Source of the DNA: Hafnia psychrotolerans
GTDB taxonomy: Bacteria; Pseudomonadota; Gammaproteobacteria; Enterobacterales; Enterobacteriaceae
Direction of reading: 5' to 3'
Assembly: GCF_014639435.1 (NCBI RefSeq)
Contig: NZ_BMFZ01000005.1
Location: 274,040-338,039, forward strand
DNA length: 64,000 bases
In this document: positions 54,101 through 59,338 of the stretch, piece by piece
How the letters are laid out: the number at the start of each line of letters is the position of its first letter
Position numbering within the stretch: the stretch's first letter is position 1
Translations under genes and position numbers: made by a program
The notes under the pieces: model-generated
Told to the model about the DNA's origin: nothing
Databases searched by the model: none
Seen by the model: only the letters and a program-made list of their open reading frames with translations

Positions 54101-54276
54101 CTACTGCGGGTTCTTTAGCCGGTAGTTCGGTATCCAAAGGAATAGGGATGCTTGAACCAGTAATAAAAGAAAGCACCAAGAATGTGATGGAAGCCGTTGG
54201 TGGTTCACTATCAAGTGAATATGTTGGAAGTCAAGTAAAAGAAACTATAAAAAAGGCCGAAAATGAAACTAACTAA
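45097..54276 (+). CDS. cdiA: CdiA contact-dependent inhibition toxin/adhesin
   Basis: 3059 residues. Order: extended signal peptide (MNKNLYRIVFNKARG, about 1-69); TPS/haemagglutination domain (about 70-330; SGITCNGCGFINANRATLTTG near 180-200); FHA-1 repeats (about 340-1350); a non-repetitive probable receptor-binding region (about 1350-1750, with a Cys pair in LCIEGVIC); FHA-2 repeats (about 1755-2500); pretoxin domain ending in VENN (2784-2787); and a 272-residue C-terminal toxin (CT). The CT has a glycine/alanine-rich, weakly hydrophobic second half (DAVMAGITSALTTGKGIG, INAGGALIGSSIQGKD). That feature and the two-helix immunity protein suggest a toxin acting at the inner membrane; its activity is not established. 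From 51775 to VENN it is repeated in the displaced modules. Confidence 0.95.
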   Translation: MNKNLYRIVFNKARGLLMVVADIAGAGRAGASSSSSGTGHTLSQLIGKVHGVSFALLLALGAVQPVQAGVVADGSAPGGQQPTIINSANGTPQVNIQTPSAAGVSRNVYSQFDVDKKGVVLNNSHANAQTQIAGMVNGNPWLAKGEAKVILNEVNARDPSQLNGFIEVAGRKAQVVIANPSGITCNGCGFINANRATLTTGQVQMSNGQLTGYNVDRGEIVIQGNGLDSSQQDSTDLISRAVKVNAGIWAKELNVTTGRNQVDATHQRIDKKADDGSVRPQLAVDVSQLGGMYANKIRLMGTESGVGVHNAGALGASAGDVVVNADGTLTNSGTINASQNVQLASSAAMNNQGKVYAANNTDITSQASLSNTGIIAAGIDTRIAAAGINSGAQSVLAAGITGDGKLTSAGNLTLTSRGELKANGQNMAGDKLTASATTLDVSGSQTYADNLSLQASDGDISTANASLSATHQLTASTRGTLNNDGGKIAADQLNLTANRLSNQKGTAQQLGQQDLQLTHAVGINNREGTLASNSKNLTLNSATLDNQQGTILHAGDGQLTITTGQMDGTQGTVVSNGALSLSGSALNLDNAVTQAAGITLNAATVSHHSGQMTQTGNGPMSLKVTGLFDNLGGAVTSKGALSLSAAQLNNQQGRLIASDQNNLQLTLGGALNNSAGIIAAGGNLTSLSGAVDNSGGLIQSGSALDLNSRGKALLNADSGDQGGIISAGSMNLATGDVDNHNGQIAAQSLTATTGDINNQAGKWLASQALSLSSGALNNQGGLLQSGEALTLNTHGQRINNTSSGQIIATRTLSADSGEFDNQSGKVVAGGDTSLQTSLLNNNGGQLSTLGNLTLTNRGLQNNDGGLIQSAKNLLMDTQGATLSNNHSGSTGGITSQGNLTVKAGALDNQQGAMMGNGQMTLSAENVNNQQGQIMALGDIVAMSHALDNQWGSLQSGQKLQWNTQDFALTNLGGTLSAQDTLTLDSASLNNQQGLLASGDTMLINTGVFDNSQLGQVASKGALSLTASDINNRQGQIQSLGDMVLSAAQSVIDNGAGLIHGAANVTLNAVQVLNQNTRAAGLGIQGNTLTLNATVLDNSNGQMLADDGLNLNLGGVLNNSTGLFSSQNNLDAQAQQIINSAGDIEAGKLIRLSGDAMSGDGKLLSLGDLTLNLTQDFLNTGTVQANNNLSLTTQGDLTNSSLIQAGSALTLSANNLFNGAAAEINAGTTQVNAAQTVTNYGLIDGFYTRINGQTVSNIGSGRIYGDALAIGTGTLNNLAENGQAATLAARQRLDIGATTINNRDHALIYSDGLMAVGGALNDDYQASGQAATLNNHSATLESAGDMALNIASINNINDSFSLENVRVSQEDISEYEVSRLNNGVRYNDKDYTIYIYQDEVNTLCIEGVICHTTDGDRFTHYAYTRTITEDRVKETDPAKIIAGGNLSINANDVLNDKSQIVAGGALALQGTTVNNVEVDANRQTNDVGKAVFYSRHQNKRGDSSNVDTRDYVPPTVIQAITLKPSTVQEYTQRQGSGLTVSDYQSSDISGSIQKADSLNILPNSGPNAGSLITVMPGAVTLPAGKTFEVKADNSGSVVRAIGPNTRLPDNSLFRTHPESTSPYLVETDPRFTDQKKWLGSDYMMDAFTNNADNVLKRLGDGYYEQRLIREQVIALTGQRYLNDVQSDEEQYKALMNEGITLGQKYNLTLGVALTAEQMSHMTGDMIWMVAQTVRLADGSTQRVLVPQVYAMVQAGDVDGSGALLAGKNVSLNLSGDLTNSGRITGQQNTQILANNINNLGGLIQGNDVAVQARTDINNVGGIFSGNDSLSVLAGRDINALTTTRSAENAGGDFARNTIDRVAGFYVQQPDGTLALQAGRDVNLTGAQVINSGDGGITSVVAARDLNLNTVTTGSTNNLNWGDNWLHQSTSQQVGSEVIGAGDVQMVAGNNVNVTAGNISASQQLSVTAGNDINLQHGTDTETFDQHYKATGSSSLGSKTTTEVRDSFNNQTASGSQLSGDRVNVKAGHDLTVTGSNVVGTQDVNLAAGNNLNIQAATTEQQESHLYSEKKSGLSGTGGIGFSIGTNSLKTTDDGKTLSSTGSTVGSTQSNVNLTAGNGLIVKGSDVLAGKNINLTGKEVNILAADNQSSQTHTVEQKTSGLTLALSGTVGSAINTAVSSANDASTESSGRLAALQGMKSALSGVQAAQAASLAEAGGSEGSMIGVNLSYGSQSSKSTQTSTQNQSQGSTLTAGHNLTINATGTDLNVQGSQLQAGKNVGLGAARDVKLSSALNSQTLEGKNESHGASVGVGINFGQGANGLSLNASVNKGKGSETGNGTSHVETTVNAGNHLTISSGRDTTLTGAQVNGEKVTLDVGRNLTLTSEQDTDNYDSKQQNASAGGSVSMSGGSGSLNLSRDKMHSTYESVQEQTGIFAGKGGFDITVGEHTQLNGAVIGSTADASLNKLDTGTLGFSNIKNSAEYEVEHQSVGVSSGGNIGDQFAGNMASSLLVGINGNGSDSSTTQSAVSEGTITIRDKDNQKQDVGELSRDVEHANQTLSPIFDKEKEQNRLKEAQLIGEIGSQAMDIARTQGKIEATKAGKAELEKHGVQQPGKDATKEERAAYDKALTETAGYKTAQQKWGTGSAIQQGLQAATAAVQGLAGGDMAKALAGASAPYLAEVIHNMTTDPVTGKVNSEANLMAHAVLGAVVAKVNGNSALAGASGAAMGEFIAQQMYPGVDRDKLSEDQRQTLSALSMLAAGLAGDVVGDSSADAVAGAQAGKNAVENNFLSSTSTEKRDALAEKVLKGDKSLQTAKEFLQLENADKRSDALVAKFNKEPAKLTTAERTELVSYLKIYASDMQAKYGEAVTKELIAGMLTGQDYMKSAPQTEAQQKAQTIMKTWGYHKSNASIGDPILLFSGNVLGLTIKEGMAVNAAIGTTVNTGSQLSSKDPFSYVDAVMAGITSALTTGKGIGTSAVINAGGALIGSSIQGKDTVNEVLGATAGSLAGSSVSKGIGMLEPVIKESTKNVMEAVGGSLSSEYVGSQVKETIKKAENETN
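51775..53457 (+). repeat. cdiA: cdiA repeat R1 (recombination homology, main gene)
   Basis: Segment of cdiA covering the end of FHA-2 and the pretoxin domain up to VENN. It is near-identical to R2 (56102-57784, offset 4327), and its 3' ~1.0 kb (from 52456) is near-identical to R3 (59348-60349, offset 6892). Both offsets stay constant to VENN, so there are no net length changes within the shared parts. Confidence 0.9.
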
Positions 54277-54532
54277 AGATTATTATTTGTTTTTTTTAGT
54301 CGTTATTAGCATTCTTTTTTGTGCTTTTATTTCTGTGGTTTCAGATGTCTTAGCTGTGGTGATTGTTTTTTTTAAAATAGATAGATTTATTTTCTCTTGG
54401 TATTATTTGTTATTTAATGCGATAGAACGAGCACCTGTACCTGGTGTTATTTTAGGTATAGGGTTGTGGCTAAAAATGAAGCTTTGTGAAAGGAGCAATC
54501 GTAAAAAACTCCCGCCTTCAGATCCTGAGTGA
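54263..54532 (+). CDS. cdiI: CdiI, membrane immunity protein to the main CdiA-CT
   Basis: 89 residues overlapping the end of cdiA by 14 nt. Two long hydrophobic segments (about 8-35 and 42-70) and a basic/polar C-terminal tail, so an inner-membrane protein. Position directly after cdiA defines it as cdiI. Membrane location implies that the CT is neutralised in or at the inner membrane. No sequence family is recognised; A+T-rich compared with cdiA. Confidence 0.85.
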   Translation: MKLTKDYYLFFLVVISILFCAFISVVSDVLAVVIVFFKIDRFIFSWYYLLFNAIERAPVPGVILGIGLWLKMKLCERSNRKKLPPSDPE

Positions 54533-54536
54533 TAAC

Positions 54537-54557
54537 CTCACCCCAATTGGGGGTGAG
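54537..54557. terminator. Hairpin after cdiI
   Basis: Stem CTCACCCC (54537-54544) / GGGGTGAG (54550-54557) with a 5-nt loop, followed only by ATTT. It lies precisely between cdiI and the first displaced CT module, so it may mark the module boundary as well as reduce read-through. Confidence 0.55.
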
Positions 54558-54559
54558 AT

Positions 54560-55288
54560 TTGGAGTTTGTTGAAAACAACCACTTTAATCTGCCATCTGG
54601 TATGACCGGTTATATTAGTGCCGCAGGATCGTGGAATCAGTTTGCGGTTGAGAATAACAGCCTTGCACATGTACTGGCAGCAGCGGAGGCAAACAAGGCC
54701 GGAACTATTGAGAAATGGCAGGCTGAACAACAGGCTACCATTAAGGAAGCTTGTAGTGGAGGTACGCCAGTATCATGTCAGACAATGGTTGTTGCGGCGG
54801 GTAGCGCGATGGCTTGGCCGCTGTTGCCGGAAGCTGCTGCAACGACAAGTCTGATAGGCGCGGGAGCTAATGCCGGGGTGGGTTATATGATCAATGGCGA
54901 AGTGAATCCTAATGATGTCATTCTGTGGTACTGGACGGGGGCATTTACGGCAGGAACCGGGCTATGGGGCACAATTGCAGTGAATGCCGGCAGTGGTGCC
55001 ACATCCAGTTATCTTAAAGGTGATGATCCATTGAAAGGTGGCACAATGAGTGGTCTGGCATCTGGGCTGGGTTATGGGGTTGGTAAAGTGGCTCAGGGAC
55101 AGCTTGATAAAGTGTTGAATCCGAAATGGAAAAATTGGGAGTGGGTTGATCTGGGGATGGGAATATCGAAACCTATGCCATTAGATCCGCTGCCAGGGAT
55201 CACTGGTAACGTTATAGGTTCAGGAGCAACAGAATTTACTAATGATCAAGTAGGTAAAAAAATAGATGAGCTAGGTGGCAAAAAATGA
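54560..55288 (+). pseudogene. Displaced cdiA-CT module 1 (toxin tip without export domains)
   Basis: Open frame of 242 residues that begins at TTG-GAG-TTT and immediately reads VENN (FVENNHFN), so it starts exactly at the point where CdiA toxins are swapped; no ribosome site, no signal. A second VENN (FAVENNSLA) occurs near residue 30. The second half (VNAGSGATSSYLKGDD...GLASGLGYGVGKV, then NPKWKNWEWVDLGMG) resembles the Gly/Ala-rich tail of the main CT and of other CdiA tips with membrane immunity. Homology to cdiA upstream of VENN is missing. Silent unless recombined into cdiA, but its immunity gene may be expressed. Confidence 0.82.
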
Positions 55289-55542
55289 TGATCAAAAAAC
55301 GTAATTGGTTATCTTTAATGGCTTATCTCATCGTAGCTTCTGTAGTAGCCATATTTTTAAGCTTTTTGCTGCTTCAAATAGGTGTAGAACTATTTTTTCT
55401 AATTTTTTATGGTCTGCCATTCCAAATATCAAACATTGATATTTGGAAGTGTTTAAAAGGTGGTTTAGGCGGTGGTATCGTTGCAGGAATAGGCTGTTGG
55501 TGGATTTATTACCAGCGCTATAGAAAGAGCCGAAGCAGATAG
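55285..55542 (+). CDS. Membrane immunity protein of displaced module 1
   Basis: 85 residues, overlapping the module 1 CT stop by 4 nt (ATGA). Two hydrophobic segments (about 8-45 with a kink, and 60-77), basic ends (KKRN, RYRKSRSR). Same size and topology as the main CdiI (89 residues) but no obvious sequence identity, as expected for immunity proteins specific to different tips. Confidence 0.8.
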   Translation: MMIKKRNWLSLMAYLIVASVVAIFLSFLLLQIGVELFFLIFYGLPFQISNIDIWKCLKGGLGGGIVAGIGCWWIYYQRYRKSRSR

Positions 55543-55548
55543 CACAAC

Positions 55549-55574
55549 AATCCCAGCCAATCGGCTGGGATTTT
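55549..55574. terminator. Terminator between module 1 immunity and symE relic
   Basis: AATCCCAGCC (55549-55558) / GGCTGGGATT (55563-55572), loop AATC, followed by TTTT. Likely ends module 1 transcription and, in reverse, the symE-like frame. Confidence 0.85.
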
Positions 55575-55587
55575 GCTGATTACGTAG

Positions 55588-55890
55588 TCAGCCAGCGCCG
55601 CGCTTCTTCGGCTTCGCCATAACCTGAATCACGTCCATCAGCTCACGCTGCTTACGGGCCGAGAGCTTAGGGCAGAGCTGGCGCAGGGCCTGTATCACCT
55701 CCGGCTCCGCTGAGGGCGGTTTAACCGTCAGTATCAGGCAGTCCGGCAGCACCCGGACATCAACTGGTGTGCCGGTCTCAAACCCAACTGTTCCAGCCAC
55801 TTCCCTTTAATGGTCAGTTGCGGGCTGGGGTTCTGCTTGCCACCGTTGAGGCGGTAACCGACGTGAGCTACTTCTGAACTAGTCAAAGCA
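55588..55890 (-). pseudogene. symE-like toxin gene, frameshifted (copy 1)
   Basis: Two frames together encode a SymE-family protein. The first part (about 55880-55787) reads SSEVAHVGYRLNGGKQNP and LTIKGKWLEQLG; the second (55786-55588) reads GFETGTPVDVRVLPDCLIL to LSARKQRELMDV. They are joined by a one-base loss at the CCC run near 55783-55786 (a GGGG run in the coding strand reduced to GGG). SymE is a small SOS-induced protein of type I toxin-antitoxin systems. The 70-residue second part alone is open from a GTG, but it lacks the N-terminal half. Confidence 0.8.
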
Positions 55891-56101
55891 CTTAATCGAA
55901 CCTGCCACGACGGATATCACAATTATAAAACAAGAAGTTACGAGTTTTTCAAGATCCTTTTATACTGCTGATTTTGTGAGCATTGCTCTTTAACATTGAG
56001 ATAAAAACTCAGTATTTTCCCTGAGTGTCGTGCAGGCAACGCAGGCTAATATGCTGGTGAATGAAAACGCCAGCGACCAAAACGCCATCGGCATTAGCCT
56101 T
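55780..56101 (+). repeat. Module leader repeat, copy 1
   Basis: About 320 bp nearly identical to 59017-59338 (constant offset 3237). It spans the symE N-terminal half, a promoter-like site, a boxA-like sequence and the first ~24 codons of the displaced cdiA fragment (VQA...NENASDQNAIGISL). The main cdiA has no equivalent upstream of that point, so the block is specific to displaced modules. Confidence 0.85.
55938..56026 (+). promoter_or_regulatory. Promoter-like site, rrn boxA-like sequence and hairpin (copy 1)
   Basis: TATACT (55961-55966) has TTACGA 17 nt upstream (55938-55943). Downstream, GAGCA-T-TGCTC forms a small dyad, and TGCTCTTTAACA (55984-55995) is identical to the boxA antitermination core of E. 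coli rrn leaders. A hairpin ACTCAG (56007-56012) / CTGAGT (56021-56026) lies just before the GTG at 56030. All elements recur in copy 2. Confidence 0.5.
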
Positions 56102-58585
56102 TCCTACGGCAGTCAGTCCTCCAAATCCACCCAGACGTCGACAGCAAACCAGAGCCAGGGAAGTACGTTGACCGCAGGTCACAACCTGACGATAAACGCC
56201 ACCGGCACCGACCTCAACGTTCAGGGCAGCCAGTTGCAGGCCGGGAAAGATGTGGGCCTGAGTGCAGCGCGGGACGTGAATCTTTTCTCCGGGCTGAACA
56301 GCCAGACGCTTGAAGGCAAAAATGAAAGCCACGGTGCGTCGGTAGGCGTGGGCATCAACTTCGGCCAGGGTGCCAATGGATTATCCCTGAACGCCAGCAT
56401 CAATAAAGGCAAAGGCTCTGAGACCGGCAACGGCACCAGCCATGTTGAGACCACCGTCAATGCCGGAAATCACCTGACCATCAGCAGCGGTCGCGACACG
56501 GCGCTGACCGGTGCACAGGTCAATGGCGAAAAAGTCACGCTGGACGTGGGGCGTAACCTGACCCTGACCAGCGAGCAGGATACCGACAACTACGACTCGA
56601 AGCAGCAGAATGCCAGCGCAGGCGGCAGTGTGAGCATGAGCGGCGGCAGCGGTTCGGTGAATCTGAGCCGGGACAAAATGCACAGCACGTACGAGAGCGT
56701 GCAGGAACAGACGGGTATCTTCGCGGGTAAGGGCGGCTTTGATATCACCGTCGGTGAGCACACCCAGCTAAACGGTGCGGTTATCGGCTCGACGGCGGAT
56801 GCCAGCCTGAACAAGCTCGACACCGGTACATTAGGGTTCAGCAATATCAAAAACAGCGCCGAATATGAAGTTGAGCACCAGAGCGTGGGGATTAGCTCGG
56901 GGGGCAACATCGGCGATCAGTTTGCGGGCAACATGGCGAGTAGCCTGCTGGTCGGGATCAACGGTAACGGCAGTGACAGCTCGACCACCCAATCGGCGGT
57001 GAGTGAAGGCACGATAACTATCCGCGATAAGGACAATCAGAAGCAAGACGTGGGTGAGCTGAGCCGCGATGTCGAGCACGCCAACCAGACCCTCTCCCCT
57101 ATTTTTGATAAAGAGAAAGAGCAGAACCGGCTGAAAGAGGCGCAGCTGATAGGGGAAATTGGCAGTCAGGCAATGGATATCGCCAGGACGCAGGGGAAAA
57201 TCGAGGCGACGAAGGCTGGCAAGGCAGAGCTTGAGAAACACGGCGTTCAGCAGCCGGGTAAAGATGCGACGAAGGAAGAGCGAGCGGCCTATGATAAAGC
57301 CCTGACGGAAACGGCAGGCTATAAAACAGCGCAGCAGAAATGGGGTACGGGGAGCGCCATTCAGCAGGGATTACAGGCCGCGACGGCAGCGGTTCAGGGC
57401 TTAGCGGGCGGCGACATGGCGAAAGCATTGGCGGGAGCCAGTGCGCCGTATCTGGCTGAAGTGATCCACAACATGACCACCGACCCGGTGACGGGCAAGG
57501 TTAACAGCGAAGCCAATCTGATGGCGCACGCGGTATTGGGTGCGGTGGTTGCGCAGGTGAACGGCAACAGTGCATTAGCAGGTGCGTCCGGTGCGGCGAT
57601 GGGTGAATTTATTGCCCAGCAGATGTATCCGGGAGTTGACCGGGATAAACTGAGCGAAGAGCAGCGCCAGACCCTCAGTGCGCTGTCGACGCTGGCGGCA
57701 GGTCTTGCGGGCGGTATGGTTAGTGACAGCTCGGCGGATGCTGTTGCGGGGGCGCAGGCGGGTAAGAATGCGGTTGAGAACAATGCCCTGAGCGCCCCGG
57801 ATGATAAGCAACGTCAGGATGCGAAGTGGGCGCTGCCGTATCTGGAAGGCGATAAGAAAGCACAGGCAGAGAAGCTGGTCACTGACCTGAATGAGAAAGA
57901 TAAAGCCTTCGATGCCGCCATTGATGCAGCATGTAAGAATCTGTCATCAGAGGACTGTCGGGGTATGCGCCAGGAGCTGGCGGCAATGGGTAAAAGCTAC
58001 GACGCCACTCTGGATGGTCAGTACATCGGCACAATGGCCAGCGTTTACAAAGAAGGCGCTGATAAAGTTGATAGCCTGATGTGGCAGTATGCGAACGCAG
58101 ATGCACAGGCGCAGAAAGCGAAAGACATCCAGACTATAGCTACAAACTGGGGCGTCAGTCTTGAAACGGCTTCAACGCTGTATACGACTATGGCGGGCGT
58201 TCACACCACAGCGGCGATTGGTGGTGCGGTATATGGGATGAAGACGACTAATTTTGCTAAAGGAAATATGCTACCCAAAGGATTACCAGTGCCTGATGGT
58301 CTTTCTAAGGAGATCCATCCAGGCCAGCAGGGAAAACATATTCCTGAGCATAATAATTATACACCAGGCCGTTCCCCATTAGTGGACGGTGTTGATCCTC
58401 AGGGGCTATTGAATGGGGTACATACAGGTGAATATCAAATAATAAGAATGACTCCACGAAATCAGCCGGTAGTTAATTTTGGTAAACCAATAGGCACTTA
58501 TGAGGGGCAGCCAACGAGTTATGGAATAATCCATTCCGGGAAAAATGGCGCGCATGTTGTTCCAGCTAATCCTGTTCAACATTAA
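56030..58585 (+). pseudogene. Displaced cdiA fragment 2 with polymorphic toxin type 50-like CT
   Basis: 851-codon open frame equivalent to CdiA from about residue 2203 to the C-terminus: FHA-2 repeats, pretoxin domain, VENN at 582-585, then a new CT of 266 residues. The CT starts ALSAPDDKQRQDAKW. Its last ~100 residues (HPGQQGKHIPEHNNYTPGRS...IGTYEGQPTSYGIIHS...HVVPANP) match the pattern of polymorphic toxin type 50 (Ntox50, predicted RNase), recognised from memory. It has no signal or TPS domain, and the GTG is an internal Val codon of cdiA, so the product cannot be exported. It is probably a reservoir for recombination into cdiA. Confidence 0.85.
56102..57784 (+). repeat. cdiA repeat R2 (displaced fragment 2)
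   Basis: 1.68-kb direct repeat of cdiA 51775-53457 ending at VENN, after which the toxin sequences diverge completely. Crossing over with R1 would fuse the type-50 CT to full-length CdiA and delete the intervening 4.3 kb, including cdiI and module 1. Confidence 0.9.
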
Positions 58586-58595
58586 GGTAAATAAA

Positions 58596-58907
58596 ATGAT
58601 GAAAAACATACCAGAGTGGCTATACATATGGACAACGAAGGCTTTACTTGGTGAAGTATATCAATCAATTAGAGCAATCGCAGTCGGGTTTAATGAAGAG
58701 CGCCTGTTAACACTAAGGTATTATCTTGATAAGGAACCAGACGAATCTGACTATGAAAGTTTAGATGAGGTAATTACTAATATCTTAGCTAATACATCAT
58801 CTAATGATGATATTAAAGATGTGAAAGAAGAAATATTTTTTGACTTAAGGCCATTCAAAGATCTAGAACCATTGAGTGGGTTCATCTATCTGAGAAAAGA
58901 AAGCTAG
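58596..58907 (+). CDS. Immunity protein of displaced module 2
   Basis: 103 residues from ATG 58596 (AAGG about 9 nt upstream; a second ATG follows at once), starting 10 nt after the CT stop. Acidic and soluble, without membrane segments: MMKNIPEWLYIW, then YYLDKEPDESDYESLDEVI. That fits neutralisation of a cytoplasmic nuclease. The upstream in-frame extension to 58545 lies inside the CT gene and is not used. No family is confidently recognised. Confidence 0.82.
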   Translation: MMKNIPEWLYIWTTKALLGEVYQSIRAIAVGFNEERLLTLRYYLDKEPDESDYESLDEVITNILANTSSNDDIKDVKEEIFFDLRPFKDLEPLSGFIYLRKES

Positions 58908-58938
58908 TAATAACCCCGGCCAAGGCCGGGATTATTAC
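58908..58938. terminator. Bidirectional terminator after module 2
   Basis: Near-perfect dyad AGTAATAA-CCCCGGCC-AA-GGCCGGGA-TTATTACTT, with A and T runs on both sides. It separates module 2 immunity from symE relic copy 2 on the other strand. Confidence 0.88.
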
Positions 58939-58947
58939 TTTATAGCC

Positions 58948-59127
58948 TCAGCAAACCTCAGCCCTGATTACCAGACAGCCATTCTCAGCCGTAATACTCA
59001 CCGGCTGGCCGGTACTAAACCCAACTGTTCCAGCCACTTCCCTTTAATGGTCAGTTGCGGGCTGGGGTTGGGCTTGCCACCGTTGAAGCGGTAACCGACG
59101 TGAGCTACTTCTGAACTAGTCAAAGCA
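58948..59127 (-). pseudogene. symE-like relic, frameshifted (copy 2)
   Basis: First part reads SSEVAHVGYRFNGGKPNP and LTIKGKWLEQLG; after the same one-base loss as in copy 1 (CCC at 59020-59022) the second part reads GFSTGQPVSITAENGCLVI and stops at 58948-58950. The C-terminal sequence differs from copy 1 and is shorter, so the shared region ends around the frameshift. The identical lesion means it predates the duplication or was copied by gene conversion. Confidence 0.78.
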
Positions 59128-59338
59128 TTTAATCGAACGTGCCACGACGGATATCACAATGATAAAACAACGATTTACCAACGTTTTAAGATCCCTTTAT
59201 ACTGCTGATTTTGTGAGCATTGCTCTTTAACATTGAGATAAAAACTCAGTATTTTCCCTGAGTGTCGTGCAGGCAATGCAGGCTAATACGCTGGCGAATG
59301 AAAACGCCAGCGACCAAAATGCCATCGGCATTAGCCTT
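59017..59338 (+). repeat. Module leader repeat, copy 2
   Basis: Second copy of the leader block at 55780-56101, with TATACT at 59198-59203 and the boxA-like TGCTCTTTAACA at 59221-59232. Differences are scattered substitutions. It ends where fragment 3 jumps to a later part of cdiA. Confidence 0.85.

Noticed and set aside
55588..55800. A functional 70-residue SymE-like protein.
   Set aside because: It lacks the N-terminal half, which lies in another frame across a one-base indel; a pseudogene is the better reading.
55970..56000. Start of a ribosomal RNA operon, suggested by the boxA-like sequence.
   Set aside because: No 16S sequence follows; cdiA-homologous sequence begins 35 bp downstream.
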